A DNA stretch of 64,000 bases from positions 50,440-114,439 of the forward strand of contig CAMQDS010000004.1 of assembly GCA_946999645.1 (NCBI GenBank). The letters run 5' to 3'. This document shows positions 1 to 9,395 of this stretch, one piece after another (positions within the stretch are counted from its first letter, which is position 1; each line of letters begins with the position of its first letter). The DNA comes from an uncultured Bacteroidales bacterium. GTDB taxonomy: Bacteria; Bacteroidota; Bacteroidia; Bacteroidales; UBA932. The notes beneath the pieces were generated by a model. It saw only the letters and a program-made list of their open reading frames with translations, was not told the DNA's origin and did no database searches. The translations under genes were made by a program, and so were the position numbers.

Positions 1-1809
1 GAAAAGAAATTAAATCTTCCTGCTTGGCAACTTTTACTCATATATCTTTTGCCTTATCTTATAGTAGGTTACGAAACTCTTAAAGAAGCTGCGGAAAGTA
101 TTGCACATGGTGAAGCTCTTGATGAGGACTTCCTTATGTCGGTAGCTACTATCGGTGCTTTGGTAATAGGCTTTCTTCCTGGCGCTGAAACTTGCTTTCC
201 AGAAGCTGTATTTGTTATGTTGTTTTTCCAAATAGGAGAGTTCTTCGAGGAAATGGCAGAAGACAATAGCAGAAGGTCTATTTCACATCTTATGGACATA
301 CGTCCAGACTATGCCAATCTTGTTCGCGGTGAAGAAATTGTGCGTGTCAATCCTGACGAACTGAAAGTAGGTGATTGCATAATTATTAAGCCAGGAGAAA
401 AAGTACCGGTTGATGGGGAAGTAATAGAGGGTACTTCAAGTCTTGATACTTCCGCTATGACGGGTGAAAGTGTACCTACGCATATTTCATTAGGTGATGG
501 AGTGCTATCTGGATGCGTAAATATTACAGGTGTAATCAGAGTAAAAGTATGCAGATTGTTTGGGGAATCTACAGCATCGAAGGTGTTGGAATTAGTGGAA
601 AATGCTGCTGAAAATAAATCATCGAGCGAAAAATTCATTACTAAATTTGCAAAGGTCTATACTCCTATAGTAGTTATTGCTGCCTTTATTATTGCTATAC
701 TTCCACCATTGCTTTCAGGCAATTTTATGGCTTCATTCTCTACATGGCTGTATAGGGCTATGACATTCCTGGTTATTTCTTGCCCTTGTGCTTTGGTTAT
801 TTCTGTTCCTTTAACATTTTTTGGAGGTTTGGGAGCTGCTTCACGTAGAGGTATACTTATTAAGGGGTCTAATTACATAGATAAACTCGCTAAGTTGGAT
901 ACTGTTGTTTTCGATAAGACTGGTACACTTACAGAAGGAGTTTTTGAAGTAACGGCTATTCATCCTGAAAAATTGGATGAAAGGGAACTGCTTCATCTTG
1001 CTGCTCACGTAGAACGTTTTTCCTCACATCCTATTGCTATATCTTTGAAAGAAGCATATATGGATGAAAATGATGGATGTGATGTTTCCAGAGTTACTGA
1101 AGAACCTGGACTTGGTATAAGTGCATACGTTAATGGAAAGAATGTTATTGTAGGTAATAGCCGAATGATGGATGTGCATAAGGTTAATTGGCATCCTTGT
1201 GAAAAATCAGGTACTATTGTGCATGTTGCTGTTGAGGGAGAATATGAAGGACATATTGTTATTTCAGATAAGTTGAGGGCTGATTCTCCTGCTGCTGTTA
1301 AGTCTTTGATTGATGGCGGAGTCCGGAAGATTGTTATGCTTACTGGAGATAAGGAAGAAGTTGCAGCTTCTGTAGCAAAGGAGTTAGGAATATCACAATA
1401 TAAATCAGAATTGCTTCCTGCAGGAAAGGTATCTGAAATGGAGAAACTTATGCAGTGTAAGTCGGATAATGGCTCTTTGGCTTTCGTAGGAGATGGTGTA
1501 AATGATGCTCCAGTATTGGCCCTATCTGATGTGGGTATAGCTATGGGAGGGCTAGGCTCTGATGCTGCTATTGAGGCGGCTGATGTTGTACTAATGGATG
1601 ATAAGCCTTCTAAAATAGCTATAGGTGTGAAGATTGCAAAGAAAACACTTAAACTTGCAGTTGAAAATGTTGTTTTTGCGATTGGTGTTAAACTGATTGT
1701 TCTTGTTCTCTCTGCTTTGGGCTTCGCTCCTATGTGGCTTGCCGTTTTTGCAGATGTAGGGGTTACAGTCTTGGCAGTACTGAATGCAATGCGTATGCTG
1801 AAAGATTAA
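1..1809 (+). CDS. Zn/Cd/Pb-type P1B heavy-metal-exporting ATPase, 5' end outside window
   Basis: This is an inner-membrane pump that couples ATP hydrolysis to export of divalent heavy metals. The frame is open from base 1, so the N-terminus, with any metal-binding domain, lies upstream; 602 residues are visible. Diagnostic motifs are the actuator loop TGES (460-471), the membrane metal-binding CPC (781-789), the phosphorylation motif DKTGT (913-927) and the hinge GDGVNDAP (1489-1512). The last membrane helix carries the Asp-Gly pair (ADVG) that, together with CPC, is typical of the P1B-2 (Zn, Cd, Pb) subgroup rather than the copper pumps. No metal regulator is visible in the window. The class is certain; the ion preference is inferred. 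Confidence 0.95.
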   Translation, partial: EKKLNLPAWQLLLIYLLPYLIVGYETLKEAAESIAHGEALDEDFLMSVATIGALVIGFLPGAETCFPEAVFVMLFFQIGEFFEEMAEDNSRRSISHLMDIRPDYANLVRGEEIVRVNPDELKVGDCIIIKPGEKVPVDGEVIEGTSSLDTSAMTGESVPTHISLGDGVLSGCVNITGVIRVKVCRLFGESTASKVLELVENAAENKSSSEKFITKFAKVYTPIVVIAAFIIAILPPLLSGNFMASFSTWLYRAMTFLVISCPCALVISVPLTFFGGLGAASRRGILIKGSNYIDKLAKLDTVVFDKTGTLTEGVFEVTAIHPEKLDERELLHLAAHVERFSSHPIAISLKEAYMDENDGCDVSRVTEEPGLGISAYVNGKNVIVGNSRMMDVHKVNWHPCEKSGTIVHVAVEGEYEGHIVISDKLRADSPAAVKSLIDGGVRKIVMLTGDKEEVAASVAKELGISQYKSELLPAGKVSEMEKLMQCKSDNGSLAFVGDGVNDAPVLALSDVGIAMGGLGSDAAIEAADVVLMDDKPSKIAIGVKIAKKTLKLAVENVVFAIGVKLIVLVLSALGFAPMWLAVFADVGVTVLAVLNAMRMLKD

Positions 1810-1828
1810 AAAGCATAGGCTAAAAGTT

Positions 1829-1858
1829 AAAGAGCAGTTCCATATGGGACTGCTCTTT
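1829..1858. terminator. Hairpin terminator between converging genes
   Basis: A 13-bp inverted repeat (arms starting AAAGAGCAGT and ending ACTGCTCTTT, with one G-T pair next to the loop) encloses a 4-nt loop. A-rich and T-rich outer ends on both sides suit a bidirectional terminator for the ATPase gene and the convergent HAD phosphatase gene. Confidence 0.8.
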
Positions 1859-1864
1859 AGCATA

Positions 1865-2716
1865 TTATCTTACACTAAGCAGTAATTCTCCAAGTTCTTT
1901 AATATCTCTTACTATTAGATCGCCTGGTTTTACGACTTTTTGAGCTTCTTCAAGTGTTGTCTCTCCAGAAAGAACGAGAACCCCGAGAGCCTTTGCATTG
2001 TGAGCAAGTTCCAGGTCTGTATAATGTCTATCACCAACCATTGCTATCTCGTCAATGGCAAGCGAATGTTTTTGACAGATTCCTTCAAGCATACTTGGAT
2101 CAGGTTTCCCAAGAACAATGTCAGGTTTTCGTCCTGTTGCATATTCGATACATTTTTGAAGTGAACCACAGTCTACAAGTATGGTCTCTTTATCTGTAGG
2201 ACATACTTTATCTGGATTTGTAGCAATGTAAGGAATGTTCTGTGAAGCCCACCATGACGCTCTGCACAGTCGTGAATATGTTAATGTGGTGTCAAATGCT
2301 ACAACTAAAACGTCAGGTCTGTCTTGTGGAGAGTCTTCACAGGCTTCAAAACCTGCTTTAATAAATTGTTCTGCCATACTTGGAGTTCCTAACATAAATA
2401 GCCTCTTTGCTGCAGGATAATGTTTTTTTACATAATCAATTGCGGCTATAGATGTGGTATACATATTTTCTTCTGAAGCATTTATCCCCATCTTGGCAAG
2501 TTTTGCAAGATAATCTGATACGGATTTTGTAGGATTATTGGTGAGGAAAGAATATCCAATGCCAGCAGAATGCATATCTTCCAAAAATTTTAATGTGAAT
2601 GGAAATAGATTATTTTCCATATATATGGTTCCATCCATATCTAATGCCAAATATTTTATTTTTTTTAGTGCAGCAACCATTTCTGGAGACAGAGTCTTGT
2701 TATAGTTTGAAGTCAT
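1865..2716 (-). CDS. HAD-superfamily (NagD/HAD-IIA type) sugar-phosphate phosphatase
   Basis: A 283-residue cytosolic phosphatase of the NagD-like HAD class with a class-II cap. The N-terminal nucleophile motif LDMDGTIY lies near residues 25-32 and is followed by the FLTNNPTKS stretch (motif II). The C-terminal part has the KPDPSML lysine motif and the VGDRHYTDLELA acidic motif that holds magnesium. Family members dephosphorylate small sugar phosphates, phosphoglycolate or nucleoside monophosphates, and the substrate cannot be read from sequence. The gene stands alone and converges on the metal ATPase. A TATATTTG box with an upstream TTTA lies just before it, so it probably has its own promoter. 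Confidence 0.9.
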   Translation of the reverse strand: MTSNYNKTLSPEMVAALKKIKYLALDMDGTIYMENNLFPFTLKFLEDMHSAGIGYSFLTNNPTKSVSDYLAKLAKMGINASEENMYTTSIAAIDYVKKHYPAAKRLFMLGTPSMAEQFIKAGFEACEDSPQDRPDVLVVAFDTTLTYSRLCRASWWASQNIPYIATNPDKVCPTDKETILVDCGSLQKCIEYATGRKPDIVLGKPDPSMLEGICQKHSLAIDEIAMVGDRHYTDLELAHNAKALGVLVLSGETTLEEAQKVVKPGDLIVRDIKELGELLLSVR

Positions 2717-2741
2717 TATTTGTATGGTTTAAATCTTATTG

Positions 2742-2771
2742 CAAATATATGCTTAAAAGCAAAATATTAAA
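2742..2771 (-). promoter_or_regulatory. Candidate Bacteroidetes promoter for the HAD phosphatase gene
   Basis: On the minus strand TTTA (2771-2768), an 18-nt spacer and TATATTTG (2749-2742) match the -33/-7 pattern TTTG-N19-TAnnTTTG with one change in the -33 element. The start codon is about 26 nt downstream of the -7 box. Confidence 0.45.
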
Positions 2772-2846
2772 AATTTTACTAATTTAGTAATCGATTTGCA
2801 TTTTATTAAAAACACAAACTATAACGGAGCTGTAAAATATCAAAAT

Positions 2847-3299
2847 ATGAGAATTGTAATTCAAAGAGTGACAGTTGCTTCTGTTAATATATCGGGGAAA
2901 TTATACAGTTCGATAGGAAAGGGACTTTTTGTACTCGTAGGTGTTGAAAACGGTGATACAGATGATGATGTTAAATGGTTAGCATCTAAAGTCGTGGGGC
3001 TGCGTATCTTCGATGATGAAAATGGGGTTATGAACAGGAGTGTTTTGGATGTTAAAGGCGAAATTCTTGCCGTGTCTCAGTTTACACTTACTGCATCAAC
3101 TAAAAAAGGTAACAGACCTTCTTATATACGTGCAGCAGGGCACGAACTTGCAATTCCTATGTACGAAAAATTTTGTGATTTATTGGGTGTTTCTTTGGGT
3201 CATCCTGTCCAAAAGGGTGTATTTGGAGCGGATATGAAGTGTTCTTTGGTAAATGATGGTCCAGTCACAATAATAATTGATTCTCGAATAAAAGAATAA
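2847..3299 (+). CDS. dtd: D-aminoacyl-tRNA deacylase
   Basis: DTD hydrolyses D-amino acids (and mischarged glycine) from tRNA in the cytosol and so recycles wrongly charged tRNA. The protein is 150 residues, the usual family length, when started at the ATG giving MRIVIQRV. An in-frame upstream extension to 2796 has no family similarity. The active-site motif SQFTL and the Gly-cisPro-type motif region NDGPVTI near the C-terminus are both present. The organophosphate transporter follows after 25 nt and may be cotranscribed. The start is chosen from the conserved N-terminus. Confidence 0.96.
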   Translation: MRIVIQRVTVASVNISGKLYSSIGKGLFVLVGVENGDTDDDVKWLASKVVGLRIFDDENGVMNRSVLDVKGEILAVSQFTLTASTKKGNRPSYIRAAGHELAIPMYEKFCDLLGVSLGHPVQKGVFGADMKCSLVNDGPVTIIIDSRIKE

Positions 3300-3324
3300 A
3301 TATTAACTAAACTATATTTAAATA

Positions 3325-4731
3325 ATGGACGCAAAGATTTCCAAAAAGTATAACTATTGGCAATGGCGTACGCTGATTGTGCTTATGATAGGTTATGCTT
3401 TATTTTATTTTGTGAGAAAAAATTTCAGTATTGCTATGCCAGCTTTGGAAGAACAAATCGGGCTTAGTAAGGTGCAACTCGGTATTTTTCTTACTATTAA
3501 TGGCATAATCTACGGGGTGTCAAGGTTTATAAATGGATTCTTGGCAGATAAAATCAAGGCTAAAAGGGTAATGATGGCTACCGGGCTTGCATTATCGGCC
3601 ATAGTCAATATACTCATAGGCATGAGTCCTATGATGAATGGTGTTTTTCACTTCCTTGATGCTGAGGGAAAAGCTACTTTGGGGCTGGTTTATTTTATAG
3701 GCTCTTTGTGGCTGATAAATGGTTATATGCAAGGTCTTGGATATCCACCTTGTGGTAGTCTTATGGCGCACTGGATAAAACCTTCTGAATTAGCGACAAA
3801 ACAATCAATATGGAATAGTTCCCATTCCGTAGGCGCAGGCTTGGTGGCTTTACTCTGTGGTTCTCTTATTTTGAAAAATTTTGGTTATGCAGCATGGCAG
3901 TGGTGTTTTTTCATTCCTGCTATTTTAGCTTTCCTTGGTGCTTTTCTTCTGCTCTATGGTATAAAGGATACTCCTGCAGAAGTTGGTCTGCCAGCTCCTG
4001 AGTTATTGGATGATAAGGCACCTGTCAAGTCTGATACGTCAAAAGAATCACCTGAATTAAGTCATTTTATATACAATAAACTTGTGAGGAAAATGGTTTT
4101 CGCCAACCCAATCATCTGGATATTAGCCGTAACAAATTTCTGTGTATATATCATACGTTTTACTATTTTAGATTGGGGATCAACTTTTCTTACGCAGTTT
4201 AAGGGAATGGAGATTGATACTGCTGCAATAGTAGTGGCAGCATCTGAGATTGTCGGAGGTATAATAGGAACTTTGCTCGCTGGTTGGATGACTGATAAAG
4301 TTTTCAAAAGTAAGGCTCACAGAACTTGTCTTTTCGGTATTTTGGGTGCGACAATCTTCTTCTTTATATTCTGGATCCTTCCTGAGGGAATGAATGGGCT
4401 TGCAATATTCTGTATAATAATGGCAAGTTTCTTCATTTATATGCCACAGGCTCTTTTGGGTATTGCTTGCTCAAATCAGGCAACAAAAAGAGTTGCAGCA
4501 TCGGCAAATGGTATTGCTGGTATTTTTGGTTATGCAAGTACGGCAGTTTCAGGTATTCTTTTTGGCTTTCTTGCCGATAAGTTCGGTTGGAATTCTGTAT
4601 TTGAAGTCTCAATAATTTTTGGGGTCATAGGAACATTGATTATTGCTATTTTATGGAAGATTCCAGCAGACGGATATGCCAAAGCTACACCTATATTGGA
4701 AGAAGCACGGAATAGTTTTAAGGCTTTATAA
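3325..4731 (+). CDS. MFS organophosphate:phosphate antiporter family transporter (GlpT/UhpT-like)
   Basis: A 468-residue, 12-helix inner-membrane transporter. The first helix region (GYALFYFVRKNFSIAMP) is highly typical of the OPA family, whose members exchange glycerol-3-phosphate or hexose phosphates for inorganic phosphate. A YGVSRFINGFLADK motif follows helix 2. The central cytoplasmic loop (about residues 215-250) is charged and variable. The gene starts 25 nt after dtd and ends just before a strong terminator. Which organophosphate it carries cannot be assigned, so no gene symbol is given. Confidence 0.9.
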   Translation: MDAKISKKYNYWQWRTLIVLMIGYALFYFVRKNFSIAMPALEEQIGLSKVQLGIFLTINGIIYGVSRFINGFLADKIKAKRVMMATGLALSAIVNILIGMSPMMNGVFHFLDAEGKATLGLVYFIGSLWLINGYMQGLGYPPCGSLMAHWIKPSELATKQSIWNSSHSVGAGLVALLCGSLILKNFGYAAWQWCFFIPAILAFLGAFLLLYGIKDTPAEVGLPAPELLDDKAPVKSDTSKESPELSHFIYNKLVRKMVFANPIIWILAVTNFCVYIIRFTILDWGSTFLTQFKGMEIDTAAIVVAASEIVGGIIGTLLAGWMTDKVFKSKAHRTCLFGILGATIFFFIFWILPEGMNGLAIFCIIMASFFIYMPQALLGIACSNQATKRVAASANGIAGIFGYASTAVSGILFGFLADKFGWNSVFEVSIIFGVIGTLIIAILWKIPADGYAKATPILEEARNSFKAL

Positions 4732-4750
4732 TCCACTTTAGAAGTAATCG

Positions 4751-4787
4751 CGCTGACATGTAATTATCTATGTGTCAGCGTTTTTTT
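4751..4787 (+). terminator. Rho-independent terminator after the OPA transporter
   Basis: An 8-bp perfect stem (CGCTGACA / TGTCAGCG), extended by a G-T pair, is followed directly by seven T residues. It separates the transporter unit from PUL 1. Confidence 0.9.
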
Positions 4788-4852
4788 ATTTAATAGAATG
4801 TATTAGTATCCACTTTGCAAAATCATTTAAGATATTGCTGCGTTTTTATATA

Positions 4853-4860
4853 TAAATTTG
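4853..4860 (+). promoter_or_regulatory. Candidate -7 box (TAAATTTG) for the PUL 1 operon
   Basis: An exact match to TAnnTTTG, 36 nt before the susC start codon and just after the terminator. No TTTG stands at the ideal -33 spacing, which may mean an activator-dependent promoter, as is common for PULs. Confidence 0.4.
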
Positions 4861-4896
4861 TTTTAAACTAATAATCACTAATTCATTTTTAATTTT

Positions 4897-7872
4897 ATGA
4901 AAAAATATCTTGCGATTGTGGTGATGTTTCTATGTACTGCTATGTATGCACAGAAACACTATGTAGTAGGTACAGTCGTAGACCTTAATGGGAATCCTAT
5001 TGTAGGACTGACTGTCCTTGAAAAAGGTACTCAAAATGGTGTGACAACTGATGCCAATGGAAAATATCGGATTGGCGTAAGCAAGTCTGATGCAGTGCTT
5101 GAATTTATGGCACTAGGTTATTCTACTGTTACTGAACGTGTAAATTCAAGAACAGTGGTTAATGTCACTTCAAAAGAAGAGTCTCTTCTATTGGATGAGG
5201 TAGTTGCCATCGGTTACGGCTCTGTTAAGAAAAAAGATTTGACAACTGCAGTATCTACAATTTCTAATGAAGATATGAAGTTGCGTCCTATAACGGCGGC
5301 TTCTGGTTTTATGCAGGGAAAAGTTGCTGGTGTTCAGGTAACACAAACAAATGGACTTCCAGGTGCTGGAATGACTGTACGTATCAGAGGTGCATCTTCA
5401 ATTGCTTCGTCCAATGATCCTCTTTATGTAGTTGATGGGGTACCTATGGGGACGGGAAATTCTGCAATAGCATATCTTTCTCCTAATGATATAGAGTCTA
5501 TGCAGATTTTGAAGGATGCTTCATCTGCAGCAATATATGGTTCTCGTGCTGCAAATGGAGTTGTGCTTATAACAACCAAGAAAGGGCATAAAGGAAGAGG
5601 TGCAGAGATAAATTTCAATTCTTATATAGGATTTTCAAATGTTACTAAAACATATGAAGTTCTTAATACAGCTCAGTATAAAGAACTTATGGATGAAATA
5701 AAAGGTGCTACTGTTCCTGATGGGTTGAAGGATGAAACAGATTGGTTTAAAGAAATTTATCGAACAGGTATAAATCAAAATTATCAGTTATCAGTATCTA
5801 ATGCTACTGATAAAACAAGATATTATTTGAGTGTTGGATATAGTAATGAAAAAGGTATAATCAACGTTGCTTACAATAAAAGATACAATGCGAAATTATC
5901 ATTTGATACTGATGTTTATAAATGGCTGAATATAGGTGTAAATACATCATATTCACATTATAAACATAATGGTATTATTACAGGAACAGGTCCTAATAGA
6001 GCTGGGGTAGTGTTATCTGTGATAAGTACTCCTACTTATGCTAAAGTATGGAGTAAGGAAAATCCAGCATGGTACTGGACAGATTTCCATGGAGCCAATA
6101 TTACTACTGCTGCAGAAAATGTAGCAAGGACTGAAAATAATTTTAATCAGACCGATAGGCTTCTCGTTTCCGCTTATGCAAAATTGAAATTTACTAAACA
6201 TCTTGAGTTTAAGTCTACTGTCAGTATGGATAGGCATTGGATGCACGATTATTCTTTCCTTGACCCTATCAAAATTTCCTATGGTAGGACTGTACATGGG
6301 GGAGCAGAGTCTAAGAGAACTGACTTAAGAAGAATGGTTTATGACAATATTGTTACCTACAGAAATTCTTTTGCTGGTAAACATAATCTTGAAATAATGG
6401 CAGGTACATCTGCAACTACCTCTTTGTGGGAAAATCTATCAGGTTCAAGATCTCATTTTTCTCCTGAATATAAAAATGTTATATATGGAATAAATGGAGG
6501 TAACAGAGGGGGACTCAGAGGACAAGATCAAGGCTATTCATATTGGGCTATAATGTCCTATCTCGGACGTGTGGCATATAATTTTAACAGTAAATATTAT
6601 CTTACTGTTAATTTCAGGGCTGATGGTTCTTCAAAACTTGCTCCAGGACATAAATGGGGATATTTCCCTTCTGCTTCTGCTGCATGGAGACTTTCAGGTG
6701 AAAAATTTATGAAAAATATTACTTGGTTGAATGATTTGAAAATACGTGCCGGTTGGGGTATGCAAGGTAACCAGTCAGGTCTCGGTGACTATGCATGGGT
6801 TCAGAAATATGGAATCAATTATTTTGATTGGACAGATAAAAAATATGCCGAGGCAACGCCTACTCTTGGAGGGAAGACTAATATAGGAAACAAATCACTT
6901 ACATGGGAAACGACTACTCAGTCAAATGTGGGAATTGATATGTCAGTCCTTGGTGGCAGACTTAGTTTTACTTTAGATGGATACTATAAGTACACTAAGG
7001 ATATGCTGATGAGTGTGCCTCTTCCTGCACCTTATCCTAATATATTTAGAAATGAAGGTGAAATGAGCAACATGGGACTTGAATTTGCCATAAATTCCGT
7101 GAATCTGGATAATAAAGATTTCAGATGGACTACTGATTTCAATATTTCCATGAATAGAAACCGTCTTGAAAAACTTGCTTTGCAGCAGATTTACTATTAT
7201 GCCAATACTTTCGAAGCACTTAGTGAGGATGTTGTAAGAATGACACCTGGACAACCGCTTTCATCTTTCTGGGGATATACTGCTGAAGGTGTAGATCCTG
7301 AAACAGGTATGATGAAATATAAGGATATCAATAATGATGGAAAAATCAATGCATCAGATAAACACTATATAGGAAATGCCAATCCTAAATTTATTTGGGG
7401 TATGACTAATAGTTTAAGCTATAAGGGATTTAACTTAAGTTTTCTTATTACAAGTTCTGTTGGTAACGATATTTATAATGCTTCGAGGATAGAAATGGTT
7501 GGGATGTATTCAGGTGCCAATCAAATCAGTGATGTTCTGAGAAGATGGAGAGTTCCTGGTATGGTTACTGATATTCCAAAGGCTGGTGAGTTATACAACT
7601 TAAGGGCCTCTACAAGATGGATAGAAGATGGTAGTTATGTTAAAGTTAAGAATATAACTCTATCATATGATTTGCCGTCAAAATTGCTTAATAAAATTCA
7701 TATCAAGAAATTACAGCCTTATATAACCTTAGATAATATGCTTACGTTTACACGTTATTCTGGTTATGATCCTGAAATGAGTCAATATACGAGTGCAACA
7801 AGCATGGGAATTGACTGGGGAACATATCCTAATATCAAGACTGTAATCTTTGGAGTCAATGTTAATTTCTAA
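4897..7872 (+). CDS. SusC-like TonB-dependent outer-membrane oligosaccharide transporter (PUL 1)
   Basis: A 991-residue outer-membrane transporter. A signal peptide ends near residue 19 (AMYA-Q). It is followed by a carboxypeptidase-regulatory-like beta-sandwich (about 22-95), the SusC linker (LLDEVVAIGYG), a plug domain (about 105-235, with YVVDGVP and AAIYGSRAANGVVLITTKKG) and a 22-strand barrel ending in VNVNF with the terminal aromatic. It imports glycan fragments with energy from TonB/ExbBD. It is the first gene of a tight operon (gaps of 15, 2 and 19 nt) with SusD, GH30 and a binding lipoprotein. The substrate is inferred from the GH30 neighbour. Confidence 0.95.
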   Translation: MKKYLAIVVMFLCTAMYAQKHYVVGTVVDLNGNPIVGLTVLEKGTQNGVTTDANGKYRIGVSKSDAVLEFMALGYSTVTERVNSRTVVNVTSKEESLLLDEVVAIGYGSVKKKDLTTAVSTISNEDMKLRPITAASGFMQGKVAGVQVTQTNGLPGAGMTVRIRGASSIASSNDPLYVVDGVPMGTGNSAIAYLSPNDIESMQILKDASSAAIYGSRAANGVVLITTKKGHKGRGAEINFNSYIGFSNVTKTYEVLNTAQYKELMDEIKGATVPDGLKDETDWFKEIYRTGINQNYQLSVSNATDKTRYYLSVGYSNEKGIINVAYNKRYNAKLSFDTDVYKWLNIGVNTSYSHYKHNGIITGTGPNRAGVVLSVISTPTYAKVWSKENPAWYWTDFHGANITTAAENVARTENNFNQTDRLLVSAYAKLKFTKHLEFKSTVSMDRHWMHDYSFLDPIKISYGRTVHGGAESKRTDLRRMVYDNIVTYRNSFAGKHNLEIMAGTSATTSLWENLSGSRSHFSPEYKNVIYGINGGNRGGLRGQDQGYSYWAIMSYLGRVAYNFNSKYYLTVNFRADGSSKLAPGHKWGYFPSASAAWRLSGEKFMKNITWLNDLKIRAGWGMQGNQSGLGDYAWVQKYGINYFDWTDKKYAEATPTLGGKTNIGNKSLTWETTTQSNVGIDMSVLGGRLSFTLDGYYKYTKDMLMSVPLPAPYPNIFRNEGEMSNMGLEFAINSVNLDNKDFRWTTDFNISMNRNRLEKLALQQIYYYANTFEALSEDVVRMTPGQPLSSFWGYTAEGVDPETGMMKYKDINNDGKINASDKHYIGNANPKFIWGMTNSLSYKGFNLSFLITSSVGNDIYNASRIEMVGMYSGANQISDVLRRWRVPGMVTDIPKAGELYNLRASTRWIEDGSYVKVKNITLSYDLPSKLLNKIHIKKLQPYITLDNMLTFTRYSGYDPEMSQYTSATSMGIDWGTYPNIKTVIFGVNVNF

Positions 7873-7887
7873 TTAAACTGAATAATT

Positions 7888-9393
7888 ATGAATAAGATAA
7901 TCAATATAATAACCCTTTCTGGGATGTTGGCTCTTGCATCATGTAATCTTAACACTTACCCTGTTACTTCATATAATGAGGGAAATATTATGGTTGATAA
8001 AAAGACCGAAGTGCAATTCTCTACAAGAGCTGATATGCAAGGACTTCGCAATGTATTGTACAGTTCATGGATGAAGGATATTCAAGAAAAAGATTATTTG
8101 GATTGGATGGTCTATTCAGAATGTCGTGCAGATAATGCCTATGCAGGTAGCCCTACAACAGGTGAAATCGTTGATATAGAATCTAATCATCAAGATTCAA
8201 ATAATAAGAATATAAAGAGAGATTGGGATTGGTATATGTCACAGGTCAGTAAAACTAATCAACTGATTTGTAATATTGATAGAATAGCAGAAAAAGATAA
8301 TACTTTAACTCAAGAGGAACATGATAATTGGAAATCTGAAATGTTAATATGGCGTGCATATATTGTACTAAAAATGAGTTATTTATGGGGAGATATTCCA
8401 TTTGTAACGACTATTCCTCCTGCTATCACGGCTGAAAATGTAGAAAAGGTATATCCTGAATATTTTCCTGAGAGAAAACCTCGTGCTGAAGTATATAAAA
8501 GTCTCGTAAAAGATTTGGAATATGCCGGAGAGCATGCTCCTAGTCCAAGTAATGGAAATAAAATGCTTCTCAGTAAGGCTGTAGCCTATGGTCTTCTTGC
8601 ACGTATATATGCTGAAAAGCCTATTCGTGATTGGAATAAGGTTGCACAGTATTGTCAGAAAATTGAAGATATGGGCTTTAAACTCGTAGATAAGTATGGA
8701 ACATTGTGGGGTTATGATAATAGTGATGCTGTAAGAAATACTTCAGAGTCTATTCTTGAAGTTGCATGGACAAAAAGTAGTGGAAATTGGGTATATTTTA
8801 TGTTCCACAGAAATGCATATAATCCTGATGATAATTTTACTTGGAGTAAATGGATAACTCCTTCAAGAGACCTTATATCTGCATACGATGCGGAGGGAGA
8901 TACCGAAAGAAAAAATGTATCTATAGCATTTGACAAATGTTCATGGAGCCTTTATTATCCTTCTGATAATTATGCCTTTATGCATAAAGTTCCTACTAAT
9001 GCATCCAGTATTATTCTAATGCGTCTTGGAGAAATATATCTTCTTCATGCAGAAGCATTGGCTATGACAGGAAAAATCTCTGATGCTGCATCTTATGTAA
9101 ATAAGATAAGGCATCGTGCGGGTCTCAAAGATTTACCTGCTTCTGCTTTATCTGATGAGAATGCAATGATTGACGCAATACTTAAAGAAAGAAGACTTGA
9201 GTTGGCATTTGAGGGCTTTCGTTTCTACGACTTAGTTAGGCACGACAGAGCAGTTGAAATTTGTGCTAAAGTGGCACAAAATGATAAGTATTGGGCAGAT
9301 AGGGCTCCTATTACCGAGGAAACAACATTAATGCCTGTATCTCAGACTGCGCTTGATAAGAATCCGAGTCTAAATCAAAATAAGGGATATTGA
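7888..9393 (+). CDS. SusD/RagB-like surface glycan-binding lipoprotein (PUL 1)
   Basis: A 501-residue lipoprotein with lipobox LALAS-Cys19. It has the RagB/SusD fold: a TPR-like helical N-terminal part (WRAYIVLKMSYLWGDIPFV) and the conserved C-terminal block (LLHAEALA, IRHRAGL, ILKERRLELAFEGFRFYDLVR). It forms the lid over the SusC barrel and delivers oligosaccharide to it. It sits 15 nt after susC and 2 nt before the GH30 start codon, which suggests translational coupling. Identification is secure; the ligand is not known from sequence. Confidence 0.95.
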   Translation: MNKIINIITLSGMLALASCNLNTYPVTSYNEGNIMVDKKTEVQFSTRADMQGLRNVLYSSWMKDIQEKDYLDWMVYSECRADNAYAGSPTTGEIVDIESNHQDSNNKNIKRDWDWYMSQVSKTNQLICNIDRIAEKDNTLTQEEHDNWKSEMLIWRAYIVLKMSYLWGDIPFVTTIPPAITAENVEKVYPEYFPERKPRAEVYKSLVKDLEYAGEHAPSPSNGNKMLLSKAVAYGLLARIYAEKPIRDWNKVAQYCQKIEDMGFKLVDKYGTLWGYDNSDAVRNTSESILEVAWTKSSGNWVYFMFHRNAYNPDDNFTWSKWITPSRDLISAYDAEGDTERKNVSIAFDKCSWSLYYPSDNYAFMHKVPTNASSIILMRLGEIYLLHAEALAMTGKISDAASYVNKIRHRAGLKDLPASALSDENAMIDAILKERRLELAFEGFRFYDLVRHDRAVEICAKVAQNDKYWADRAPITEETTLMPVSQTALDKNPSLNQNKGY

Positions 9394-9395
9394 TT

